Below are positions 30,850 to 37,318 of a stretch of 48,898 nt of DNA, in pieces. The stretch spans positions 1 through 48,898 of IMG/VR virus record IMGVR_UViG_3300004463_000741. One strand, 5' to 3'. The notes under the pieces were generated by a model. It was not told where the DNA came from and did not search any database. It saw only the letters and a program-made list of their open reading frames with translations. How positions within the stretch are numbered: the stretch's first letter is position 1; every line of letters starts with the position of its first letter. This DNA comes from a virus. Made by a program: the position numbers and the translations under genes.

Positions 30850-31749
30850 ATGGACTCACGACCTCTCACCGAACGTGATCGGCGCATCATCCGACTCCAC
30901 CTCGACTGGCTCGGGCGCAGCGGCGCGACCGAGCGCACCCTGCACCACCGAGGCGAGAACCTCCGCCGCCTCGCCGCACGACTCCCCGTCGAGCTACTCG
31001 ACGCCACCCGCGAGCACCTCGACAACTGGCAGTTCGGGCTGTTCCAGACGATCGCCATGACCAGCGTCGCCACCTACAGCAGCCACGCCCGGATGTTCTA
31101 CGCCTGGGCCGTCGACGCCGGCCACCTCGACAGCGACCCCGCGGCCCGACTCCCCCGCCCGAAGATCCCCAAGCGCCACGCGCGCCCCATTCCCGAGAAG
31201 GACCTCGACGTCCTCCTGGCCGTCGCCCCCGAACCACTCAGGACGTGGCTGATGCTGGCCGGGTACATGGGCCTGCGCGCCCACGAGATCGCGCAGATCA
31301 CCCGCGAGGACGTCACCGAACGCGCGGGCCGGCTCTACCTCTCCGGCATCGGGAAGGGCCGCAAGTCGTTCGGCATGGCGGTCCCCCGCCATGTCGAGCC
31401 GTTCCTGCGGGCGCACCTGACGGGCAGGCCGGGGCCGCTGTGGCGCACGGCCACCGGCATGAAGGTCGGCTCGAAGCAGGCGACCATGGCCGCGTCGGCG
31501 CTGATGCGCGACCTGGACATGCCCTACACGCTGCACTCCCTACGACACCGGTTCGGGACCAGGTTGTGGGACGAGACCCGCGACATGTTGATCGTGCAGC
31601 AGGCGATGCGCCACAGCTCCCCGGACACCACACGGATCTACATCGCCACGACCGACGGTGAGGCGGCAGCCGCGATGGACCGATTGTCGACGACGCTGCG
31701 GCCGAAGCGGGCACGGCGTCGGCCGAGCCCGGGGACGGAGGCTGCGTGA
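30850..31749 (+). CDS. int: Tyrosine integrase
   Basis: A 299-residue recombinase. N-terminal SAM-like core-binding domain (residues 10-95: LHLDWLGRSGATERTLHHRGENLRRLAARL). Catalytic residues are Arg143 in GLRAHEIAQI, His229/Arg232 in TLHSLRHRFG, His255 in QQAMRHSS, and the nucleophile Tyr264 in RIYIATTDG; Lys169 is near the hairpin. The C-terminus is basic. It would integrate the phage into the host chromosome. It ends 2 nt from the stop of the convergent excisionase. Distinct in sequence from the second recombinase at 37319. Confidence 0.93.
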   Translation: MDSRPLTERDRRIIRLHLDWLGRSGATERTLHHRGENLRRLAARLPVELLDATREHLDNWQFGLFQTIAMTSVATYSSHARMFYAWAVDAGHLDSDPAARLPRPKIPKRHARPIPEKDLDVLLAVAPEPLRTWLMLAGYMGLRAHEIAQITREDVTERAGRLYLSGIGKGRKSFGMAVPRHVEPFLRAHLTGRPGPLWRTATGMKVGSKQATMAASALMRDLDMPYTLHSLRHRFGTRLWDETRDMLIVQQAMRHSSPDTTRIYIATTDGEAAAAMDRLSTTLRPKRARRRPSPGTEAA

Positions 31750-31751
31750 TG

Positions 31752-31940
31752 TCATGGATCCTGCCGCCGGTGGAGCGAGGGGTTGCGCAGCTGCTCGCGG
31801 AGCCGCTCCAGATCCCACCGCATGTGCCCGCCAGGGGTTCGATGGTCGGGCTCGATGAGTCCCTTCTCGACCCACATCTGCATGGCGCGTCGCGAGACGC
31901 CAAGCGCGGCGGCGGCCTGTCCGGTCGTGACGTAAGGCAT
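31752..31940 (-). CDS. xis: Excisionase (MerR-type HTH)
   Basis: A 62-residue protein, ATG 31940. It has the winged HTH_17/BldC pattern VTTGQAAAALGVSRRAMQMWVEKGLIEPDHRTPGGHMRWDLERLREQL, which serves as excisionase in many actinobacterial phages and AICEs. Convergent with int, with 2 nt between the stops. Its minus-strand promoter region contains two 20-bp-spaced direct repeats. Directionality control of integrase is inferred from size, motif and position. Confidence 0.82.
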   Translation of the reverse strand: MPYVTTGQAAAALGVSRRAMQMWVEKGLIEPDHRTPGGHMRWDLERLREQLRNPSLHRRQDP

Positions 31941-32085
31941 GTGGGCGCACGGTGGAGCACGGCGTGCGCGATCTTCCGCGTTCGTGCGCGATTTTCACAG
32001 ATGTGCGTACTTCGTGGCGGCCGGGCGAGGAAGCCCGACCGTCGCGTGAGGCGCGAGACGGCAGGCCGACCGGCCTGACGTAGGC
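31941..32085. promoter_or_regulatory. Upstream region of xis with spaced direct repeats
   Basis: No gene is seen in 31941-32148. CGTGCGCGAT followed by TTC-like bases occurs at 31963 and 31983, 20 bp (two helical turns) apart, and the inverted GCGCAC at 31945. Such same-face repeats next to an excisionase gene are typical of Xis or integrase arm sites. The right part is GC-rich with GGCCG-ACCGGCC. A promoter for xis must be in this stretch, but no clear -35/-10 pair stands out. Confidence 0.45.
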
Positions 32086-32122
32086 GGGCCCGGGCGAGGC
32101 GCTGGAACGCCTGCCCGGGCCC
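32086..32122. terminator. Strong GC hairpin before accessory operon
   Basis: GGGCCCGGGC (32086-32095) pairs perfectly with GCCCGGGCCC (32113-32122); inner GGCG/CGCC extend the stem around a six-base loop. Only a short TT follows on the plus strand, so it is a terminator-like hairpin rather than a textbook intrinsic terminator. It sits 30 nt before the first plus-strand accessory gene and may insulate it from integrase transcription or act as a transcript-processing element. Confidence 0.5.
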
Positions 32123-32148
32123 TTGGTCAGCCACCGGAGGGCCGACCC

Positions 32149-32403
32149 ATGGATCACCGTAACCCGCCCCTGCGCTGGAACACCTTCACCGAGGTGCTGT
32201 CCTTCATGCCCGACGTCATCGGCCGCATGCTGGCCGCGCACACCCCCGCGGCGAGCGGCCGGTGCCGGTGCTGCACCGAGGGCGGCACGGGCGTGCCGCA
32301 CGCCCCGTGGCCGTGCCCGCCGCACGAGCTGGCAGCGGCGGCCGACCGCATCGCCCGCGCGCGGGAACGGGCGGAGCGGCTGCGCAGGGAGCGCGCGGGG
32401 TGA
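32149..32403 (+). CDS. Small zinc-finger protein of the accessory operon
   Basis: An 84-residue protein, ATG with GGAGGG upstream. A RCRCCTEGGTGVPHAPWPCPPHELA motif of four Cys and a His makes a zinc knuckle, followed by a charged helix (ADRIARARERAERLRRERAG). This pattern is familiar from small actinomycete plasmid/AICE and chromosomal proteins. Its role is unknown. It overlaps the next gene by 4 nt (GTGA). Confidence 0.7.
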   Translation: MDHRNPPLRWNTFTEVLSFMPDVIGRMLAAHTPAASGRCRCCTEGGTGVPHAPWPCPPHELAAAADRIARARERAERLRRERAG

Positions 32404-32582
32404 GCTGCGCGCAGGTGGAGTGCCGGCGGCGGGCCGACGTGGTCGTGGACTGCGGCGAGGGGTTGCTGGTGCTGTGGTGTGGGCGGTGCGCGGTGGTGGC
32501 GTTGGCGCGGGACTCGCGGTGGCGGATCGCGCTGGTGCTCGACGGCTCACCGGATGTGACGATCCGGCCACGGGGCGCGTAA
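32400..32582 (+). CDS. 60-residue hypothetical protein
   Basis: GTG 32400, GTGA overlap with the preceding gene. The sequence CAQVECRRRADVVVDCGEGLLVLWCGRCAVVALARDSRWRIALVLDGSPD has four Cys and strands, a small beta protein or zinc ribbon. No known family. Confidence 0.6.
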   Translation: MSCAQVECRRRADVVVDCGEGLLVLWCGRCAVVALARDSRWRIALVLDGSPDVTIRPRGA

Positions 32583-32612
32583 CGCGCAGGTCGGGCGTGC
32601 GAATCTCCTGGT

Positions 32613-32915
32613 ATGCGCCGCACCGCTGCCGTCCTCGCCCTGCTCGCGCTCACGCTGGCGGGGTGCGGTGGCCGAACGCCCGCCGAGGAGGCGTTCCTGG
32701 CCGACCTGCAGGAGCGCAGCTCCATGATCGAGCTGCCCGACCCGGACGGCGACCTACGGGACGGCCACGAGGTGTGCGAGGTGCTGGCGGCCACCAAGCC
32801 GGACGAGCGCTACACCACGAGCGGGATCCTGGGAGACCGGATGTTCGGCTTCACCATCGTGTTCGCCGCGCAGGAGCACCCCTGCCCCGAGGTCGACGTG
32901 CCGAGCCCGTTCTAG
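32613..32915 (+). CDS. Secreted lipoprotein, DUF732-like
   Basis: A 100-residue protein with a lipoprotein signal peptide (hydrophobic run VLALLALTLAGC, lipobox Cys18). The mature part follows the DUF732 pattern of actinobacterial secreted proteins: AFLADLQERSSMIELPDPDGDLRDGHEVCEVLAA, with Cys near 55 and a second Cys near the end. Expressed from the lysogeny-side module, it may be a moron that alters the lysogen's surface, for example superinfection exclusion. That role is inference. Its last bases overlap the convergent HTH gene. Confidence 0.75.
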   Translation: MRRTAAVLALLALTLAGCGGRTPAEEAFLADLQERSSMIELPDPDGDLRDGHEVCEVLAATKPDERYTTSGILGDRMFGFTIVFAAQEHPCPEVDVPSPF

Positions 32916-33163
32916 TCCGAGCTGAGCGGGCGCTTCGCCCACCGGCTGACCGTCGCCTCGTGAACGCCGAGGCGCTCCCCGATGGCGGCGAACGTCCAGC
33001 CGCGCGCGTTCAGGCAGCGGACGACGCGAGCCAGGTTCACGGGTCCGCCCTGTAGGGCAGCGCCGAGCGCGAGAAGCCGTTCGTCGTCCATCTCGTCGAG
33101 ATCGGTCTCCCCGTTCATGAGACGGACCAGCGCATCGATCACCTCGGAGTTCAGGTCCGCCAC
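32912..33163 (-). CDS. HTH regulator of the accessory/translocase module
   Basis: An 83-residue protein, GTG 33163. C-terminal helix-turn-helix LNARGWTFAAIGERLGVHEATVSRWAKRP; the N-terminal half is acidic (NGETDLDEMDDERLLAL). It is transcribed away from the operon beginning at 33272 and separated from it by paired palindromes, the classic plan of a divergent self-regulating repressor. A TACGAT -10 candidate (33171-33176) lies 7 nt before the GTG, with no ribosome site, so it may be leaderless. Confidence 0.78.
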   Translation of the reverse strand: MADLNSEVIDALVRLMNGETDLDEMDDERLLALGAALQGGPVNLARVVRCLNARGWTFAAIGERLGVHEATVSRWAKRPLSSD

Positions 33164-33183
33164 GCGACGGATCGTAGGGCACG

Positions 33184-33250
33184 CCTTGCGACTTGCACTG
33201 CTGCAAGCCGCAAGGGCACACTAGGCCTCCAACTTGCAGCCCTGCAAGTT
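33184..33250. promoter_or_regulatory. Two palindromic operators between divergent regulator and translocase operon
   Basis: AACTTGCAGCCCTGCAAGTT (33231-33250) is a perfect palindrome with 9-bp arms and a 2-bp centre. CTTGCA (33192-33197) and TGCAAG (33202-33207) repeat the same TTGCA core. CCTTGCG (33184-33190) and CGCAAGG (33209-33215) form an outer dyad around it. The two centres are 41 bp apart, about four helical turns. This strongly suggests cooperative binding by the HTH protein encoded at 32912-33163, to control both itself and the 33272-37138 operon. Confidence 0.72.
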
Positions 33251-33271
33251 CCGAGACGGAGGCCGATCATC

Positions 33272-33481
33272 ATGCTGACGACCCTGCTCATCCTCGCCGT
33301 ACTCCTGACGCTCAGCCTCGCCGCCTACGCCACCCTCCACCTGCGCCACCTGGAGCACGCCCTGCGCGGGCAGGGCCTGGAGATCGGCGCGCTGTGCGAG
33401 CGCGTCGGGGTGACCGACCAGGACGTCGACGCCTACCACGCCCGCATCCACCCGCGGCACGTCGAGGCGGGTGAGCGGTGA
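33272..33481 (+). CDS. Small membrane-anchored protein opening the translocase operon
   Basis: A 69-residue protein with GGAGG before the ATG. N-terminal membrane segment MLTTLLILAVLLTLSLAAYATLHL, then a helix (RHLEHALRGQGLEIGALCERVGVTDQDVDAYHARIHP). The next gene starts on its stop (TGATG). Type II single-pass topology is likely. First gene behind the operators. Confidence 0.68.
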   Translation: MLTTLLILAVLLTLSLAAYATLHLRHLEHALRGQGLEIGALCERVGVTDQDVDAYHARIHPRHVEAGER

Positions 33482-33636
33482 TGGGCTGGGGCAGTGGCAA
33501 GCGGGGCGCGGTCGACCCCGAGCCCGACGTCAAGGTGCACCACACCGCGGGCTGCGTGCTGTGCAGCCGGACCGACCAGCACACGCACACGCAGGACGAG
33601 TGGCGCGCGATGCTCGACGCGAAGGACGGCCGGTGA
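33481..33636 (+). CDS. 51-residue small protein
   Basis: ATG 33481 shares its A with the preceding stop; TGA at 33634-33636 overlaps the next ATG the same way. The peptide MGWGSGKRGAVDPEPDVKV...GCVLCSRTDQHTHTQDEW has CxxC plus two His, so likely a zinc knuckle. Its opening MGW is shared with the next gene. No known family. Confidence 0.6.
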   Translation: MGWGSGKRGAVDPEPDVKVHHTAGCVLCSRTDQHTHTQDEWRAMLDAKDGR

Positions 33637-33944
33637 TGGGCTGGTTCAGCCGCTCCCACAGCGGGATGCCCGATGTCGGCCAGGGCGAGGGCTGGTCGCC
33701 GTCGTCGTGGCGCAGCGCCCCCCGCCGTCGAGTGCCGGTCTCCAAGCTGGAGGCGACGAACCGCGGCCACTACCTGAACCCGCGCACCGCGGCGAAGTAC
33801 GCCCGCGGCGGGGGCGGCGACCCGTACGTCGTGGAGTCGGGCGGGCGCTACTACCTGGCCGACGGCCACCACCGTGCCGCCGCGGCTGTCGCCCGCGGGG
33901 ACCGGTACATCACGGTGCGGGTGAAGCGCCCGGGTGACCGGTGA
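33636..33944 (+). CDS. ParB-like domain protein
   Basis: A 102-residue protein, ATG 33636. The C-terminal half has the ParB/sulfiredoxin-like core: DPYVVESGGRYYLADGHHRAAAAVARGDRYITVRVK. GHHRAAAA corresponds to the ParB 'G-x-R-R/H-x-x-A' box that in ParB proteins binds CTP. The N-terminus is basic and Ser-rich. No HTH DNA-binding domain follows, so it is not a full partition ParB. Its neighbours (DUF2637, FtsK) suggest a DNA-transfer or segregation role. Confidence 0.68.
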   Translation: MGWFSRSHSGMPDVGQGEGWSPSSWRSAPRRRVPVSKLEATNRGHYLNPRTAAKYARGGGGDPYVVESGGRYYLADGHHRAAAAVARGDRYITVRVKRPGDR

Positions 33945-34195
33945 CCGCGCCCACCGAGACCGGCGTCGAGCGGTGGGAGGACACCGGCCCTCTCCCGGTG
34001 ATCCTCCCGGTCGGTTGGGACGACACCCCGCCGCCCGGGAGCGACGTCGTCGCCCAGTACCCGCCGCGCCAGCGCGGGAGCTTCACCCACGCCCAGGTCG
34101 CCGGGATCGACGCCCGGGTGGCGCGCGGCGCGCTGCCGTGGTGGCGACGGTGGCGGGAGCCGCGCCCGCCCACCTGGGAGGAGACGTGCCGGTGA
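33941..34195 (+). CDS. 84-residue hypothetical protein of the translocase operon
   Basis: GTG 33941 overlapping the preceding stop. Pro/Trp-rich: RWEDTGPLPVILPVGWDDTPPPGSDVVAQYPPRQRGSFTH, then a basic Trp cluster (ALPWWRRWREPRPPTW). It may be a peripheral membrane adaptor. Overlaps the DUF2637 gene by 4 nt. Confidence 0.6.
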   Translation: MTAPTETGVERWEDTGPLPVILPVGWDDTPPPGSDVVAQYPPRQRGSFTHAQVAGIDARVARGALPWWRRWREPRPPTWEETCR

Positions 34196-34827
34196 CCGGG
34201 CGCCGGGCGCTGGGCGCGCTGCTCGCCGTCGTCGCCCTGGCCGCCGCCGTGCTCTCGTTCGACGCCCTGCGCCTGCTCGCGCTGACGTGCGGGTTCGACG
34301 CCCGCCTGGCGTGGCTGCTCCCGGTTGTCGTCGACGCAGGCGCCGCCGCCGGATCGCTGGTGTGGCTCGGCCAGTGGGCGCCCGCCCCCGCCCGCCGGTT
34401 CGCCCGGGTGCTGGCGCTGCTGCTGCTCGGCGGGAGCGTCGCCGGCAACGCGCTCGGCCACGGCCTGGCGGCGTTCCGGGTGGCGGCGCCGTGGTGGGTG
34501 GTGGTGCTGGTGTCCGCCGTGGCGCCCGCCGTGCTCGGCGCCGTCGTGCACCTCGCCGTGCTGGCGTCCGGGCGGGAGCGGGAGGACGTCCCCGCCCCGC
34601 TCCCGCCCGGAGACCAGTCGGTGGGAGAACGACGTGAGGAGGTGGGTGAGGAGGTGGGCGACACCGGGCGGGAGCCGCCCACCGAGCCGCCCGCTCCCGC
34701 GAGTGACCGGGTGGGCGAGCTGCTCGCCGCGGGCGCCGGACGCCGGAGGGTCGCCCAGGCGCTCGGGATCAGTGAGCACGAGGCGCGCCAGTTGCTGGCC
34801 GGCCGGACCAACGGGGCGGCCCGGTGA
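34192..34827 (+). CDS. DUF2637 (SpdB-like) membrane protein with C-terminal HTH
   Basis: A 211-residue protein, GTG 34192 (GGAGGAG about 9 nt upstream; GTG 34186 also possible). Four membrane segments lie in residues 5-130. The signature SFDALRLLALTCGFDARLAWLLPVVVDAGAAAGSLVWLG is the DUF2637 pattern found in Spd/transfer-region proteins of Streptomyces plasmids and AICEs. After an acidic linker, DRVGELLAAGAGRRRVAQALGISEHEARQLLAG looks like an HTH. Spd proteins help plasmid spread between mycelial compartments. Direct partner of the FtsK-like gene. Confidence 0.82.
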   Translation: MTGRRALGALLAVVALAAAVLSFDALRLLALTCGFDARLAWLLPVVVDAGAAAGSLVWLGQWAPAPARRFARVLALLLLGGSVAGNALGHGLAAFRVAAPWWVVVLVSAVAPAVLGAVVHLAVLASGREREDVPAPLPPGDQSVGERREEVGEEVGDTGREPPTEPPAPASDRVGELLAAGAGRRRVAQALGISEHEARQLLAGRTNGAAR

Positions 34828-34991
34828 ACACCGACCTGCTCGTGTTCGCCATCGTCCTGGCCGCCCTGATCGTGGCCGCCTACTCGAAGCCGGGGCGCAA
34901 GGCGATCGGCGGCGTCATCTCCAAGGACCGCAAGGGCCGGACCACGCTGGTGATCTGGCCCGCCGGGAAGAAGCGGAAGAAGCGCCGATGA
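34824..34991 (+). CDS. 55-residue membrane protein with basic tail
   Basis: GTG 34824 (GTGA overlap). One membrane span (LLVFAIVLAALIVAAY) then a Lys/Arg-rich tail ending KKRKKRR. It overlaps the translocase ATG at 34988 (ATGA). The cationic cytoplasmic tail could touch DNA or the translocase. Present in the same relative position as small Tra-operon proteins of actinomycete elements, though I cannot name a family. Confidence 0.65.
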   Translation: MNTDLLVFAIVLAALIVAAYSKPGRKAIGGVISKDRKGRTTLVIWPAGKKRKKRR

Positions 34992-37138
34992 CCGAGCCGG
35001 GTGTCGACCTGGAGAAGCGCGACCGCAGCGACGTCGTGCTCGACGGCGAGGTCGTGGAGCGGGAGCAGCGCCAGACCGTGTACGGGCGGATCATCCGGCC
35101 GCGGGCCGACGCCGTCGTCACCTACTTGGGCGCGACCGGGACCGTGGCCGTGGCGGACCGGGTGTGGCGGCGGTCGGTGCGGGTGGGGTGGACGACCGGG
35201 CAGGGGGCGCTGTCGTGGTGCCGCCGCGCCGGGCGGGCGGTCACCCACGGCGTGCTGCGCGAGCAGATCCGCCTTGCCTACCTCGCCGGGAACGCCGAGG
35301 AGCTGGCCAAGCGCGCCGAGCAGCTGGAGAAGGCCAAGAGCGCGCGGATGCAGCGGCTGCTCGAGCTGCCCCGCGCCGCGCTCGGCCTGCTCGTGCTCGC
35401 CGGTGGCGCCCTGGCGCTCGTGGTGGCGCTGCTCGTGGCAGGTGCGGGCGTCGCCCAGCTGGCGCCCGGCGGGACCGACTGGGCGGGATGGTGGGGCGGC
35501 GTCGGCGGTGTCCTGTCGCTGGCCGGCACGGTGCTGCACCTGCTCGTCGTGGTCGCGCTCCCGGTGGTCGCGCTCCCGGTGGTGCTGCTGCTGGCGTGGC
35601 TGGAGGGTCGCCGCGTCGGGGCACCACCGTTCTGGCTGCTGACCGCCGCCGACGCCGACGACCTCGTGATCGACGAGACGTCGATCGCTCGGGCGCTGGA
35701 CGCGCTGCGCATCGCGCAGATCTCCGCCTACCTCAAGGCCGGCTCCCCGCTGCAGTTCCTCACCCCGGCCCGGGTCGACGGCCGCGGCACGCACGCGGTG
35801 ATCCGGCTCCCGGCCGGCGTGCCCGCCGAGCGGATCGCGCGCCGGCGTGCCGACCTGGCGACCGGGCTGCACCGGCTGTCCAAGGAGGTGTGGCCGACGA
35901 CCGGCTCGGAGGCCGGGATCCTCGACCTGTGGATCGCAGACAAGGGCGCGCTCGCCGAGGGCGCCGGGCCGTACCCGCTGCTCGAGGACGGCACGACGGA
36001 CTTCTTCAAGGGCTTCCCGGCCGGCAAGACGCTGCGCGGGACGCCGGTGACGGCGCCGATGATGGGCCGGAACACGATCGTCGGCGGCATGCCGGAGCAG
36101 GGCAAGAGCAGTGCCGCCCGGTGCGAGGTCGCGGGGGCCGCGCTCGACCCGACCGTGGAGATCCGCATCTGGGTGCCCGACGCCAACTTCGACTTCGAGC
36201 ACTTCCGGCCGCGGTGCTCCCGCTACGTGATGGGCGCCGAGGACGCCGACATCGAGCGGATCCTGGAGGACCTCCGCGAGCTTCACGCCGAGGTGCAGAT
36301 CCGCGGGCAGCTGCTGGTGCGCTACGAGATCGCCGAGGTCAACCGGCACTACGCGTCGAAGAACGTGGGGCTGCACCCGATCGTGGCGCTGCTCGAGGAG
36401 GCGCACGTCGCCATGCAGCACGGCGAGCACGGTGCAGAGATCTCGCGGCTGGTCACTGACATCGTGCGGCTGGGCCGCAAGCGCGCCATCCACTTCATCG
36501 TGTCGACCCAGGCCCCGACCGCGAACTCGGTGCCGCGCGACGTCACCCGCAACTGCTCCAACGGGATCGCGTTCGCCGTCGGCGACCACGTCGCGAACGA
36601 TGCCCTGCTCGGGCAGGGTGCCTACGCGGGCGGGCACCGCGCCACCGAGCTGATCCCGGGCACCGACCGCGGGACCGCGCTCGTGAAGGGCTTCGCCGGT
36701 CAGCGGTCCGAGGTCGTGCAGTTCTACTTCATCGACGTGGCGGAGGTGCCGGCGATCATCGAGCGCAGCCTGGACGCGATCGCGCGGGCCGGCCGGAAGG
36801 TGCCGGGCACCGATCCGTCGGCGGCCTCACTGCTCGTGGAGCGCGACCTGCTCGAGGACCTGGACGCGGTGCTCGGCACGGATCCGCTGCCGATCGCGGA
36901 CGTGGCGTCGCTGCTGTCGGCGCACGCCCCGGGGTGGGCGCCCTACCGGTCGCTGACGGGCAAGGCGCTGCGTCAGCGGCTGGCGCAGCGGTACGGGGTG
37001 AAGGTGCCGAGCACCGGGAACCGGTGGCCGCTCGACCCGGTGGCGGTGCGGGAGGCGCTGGCGCGGCGGGCGACGAGTGATCTCGACGAAGGGCCCGACG
37101 AGGGCCCGGTTTCGGGCCTCTCTCGTGGCCTGCCGTAA
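34988..37138 (+). CDS. FtsK/SpoIIIE-type DNA translocase (TraB/TraSA-like)
   Basis: A 716-residue protein, ATG 34988. Residues 1-125 are cytoplasmic and charged. Two to three membrane spans lie in 129-206. Residues 210-350 form a linker resembling the FtsK alpha domain. The motor domain has Walker A IVGGMPEQGKSSA (Lys373) and Walker B PIVALLEEAH (Glu470/Glu471), then IVSTQAPTANSVPRDVTRN. The C-terminal 100 residues (LLSAHAPGWAPYRSLTGKALRQRL) look like a winged helix for sequence reading. This is the plan of TraB/TraSA proteins, which transfer double-stranded plasmid DNA as the sole conjugation protein. It is rare in a phage genome. Confidence 0.9.
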   Translation: MTEPGVDLEKRDRSDVVLDGEVVEREQRQTVYGRIIRPRADAVVTYLGATGTVAVADRVWRRSVRVGWTTGQGALSWCRRAGRAVTHGVLREQIRLAYLAGNAEELAKRAEQLEKAKSARMQRLLELPRAALGLLVLAGGALALVVALLVAGAGVAQLAPGGTDWAGWWGGVGGVLSLAGTVLHLLVVVALPVVALPVVLLLAWLEGRRVGAPPFWLLTAADADDLVIDETSIARALDALRIAQISAYLKAGSPLQFLTPARVDGRGTHAVIRLPAGVPAERIARRRADLATGLHRLSKEVWPTTGSEAGILDLWIADKGALAEGAGPYPLLEDGTTDFFKGFPAGKTLRGTPVTAPMMGRNTIVGGMPEQGKSSAARCEVAGAALDPTVEIRIWVPDANFDFEHFRPRCSRYVMGAEDADIERILEDLRELHAEVQIRGQLLVRYEIAEVNRHYASKNVGLHPIVALLEEAHVAMQHGEHGAEISRLVTDIVRLGRKRAIHFIVSTQAPTANSVPRDVTRNCSNGIAFAVGDHVANDALLGQGAYAGGHRATELIPGTDRGTALVKGFAGQRSEVVQFYFIDVAEVPAIIERSLDAIARAGRKVPGTDPSAASLLVERDLLEDLDAVLGTDPLPIADVASLLSAHAPGWAPYRSLTGKALRQRLAQRYGVKVPSTGNRWPLDPVAVREALARRATSDLDEGPDEGPVSGLSRGLP

Positions 37139-37318
37139 CTCGGCTCACTCGCGTAACTTCCGCAGGTCAGAGGCCGGGTGATCCACTGTGGGAGGCGGGT
37201 TAGGAATCTAACTCGCCGTGGTCGGTGGCTAACCCGCCAGCGGTCTCGCCTGTGGGCCGATTCAGCACGAAACTGAAAGTTCGCAGGCACGCAAGAGCGC
37301 GACAGGAAGGCTGCCGAG
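37139..37318. promoter_or_regulatory. Repeat-rich region upstream of second recombinase (candidate recombination site)
   Basis: 180 bp without a gene. GGCGGGTTAG (37194-37203) pairs with CTAACTCGCC (37208-37217, one mismatch, 4-bp gap) and again perfectly with CTAACCCGCC (37229-37238). Closer to the gene, CGAAACTGAAAGTTCG (37268-37283) is a near-palindrome. Two inverted 10-mers and a short core near a XerC/D-like gene are what an attachment or resolution site would show, but a regulatory operator is equally possible. Confidence 0.48.

Noticed and set aside
30690-30850. tRNA 3' end as attP core near repressor and integrase
   Set aside because: I looked for T-loop and acceptor-stem remnants (GGTTCGAATCC-like) on both strands and did not find a convincing match; the dyad at 30756-30768 is too short to call an attachment core.
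33941-34195. Possible antitoxin or toxin pair in the small genes before the DUF2637 gene
   Set aside because: None of the small proteins shows a PIN, RelE, VapB or similar motif; they overlap as parts of the transfer operon.
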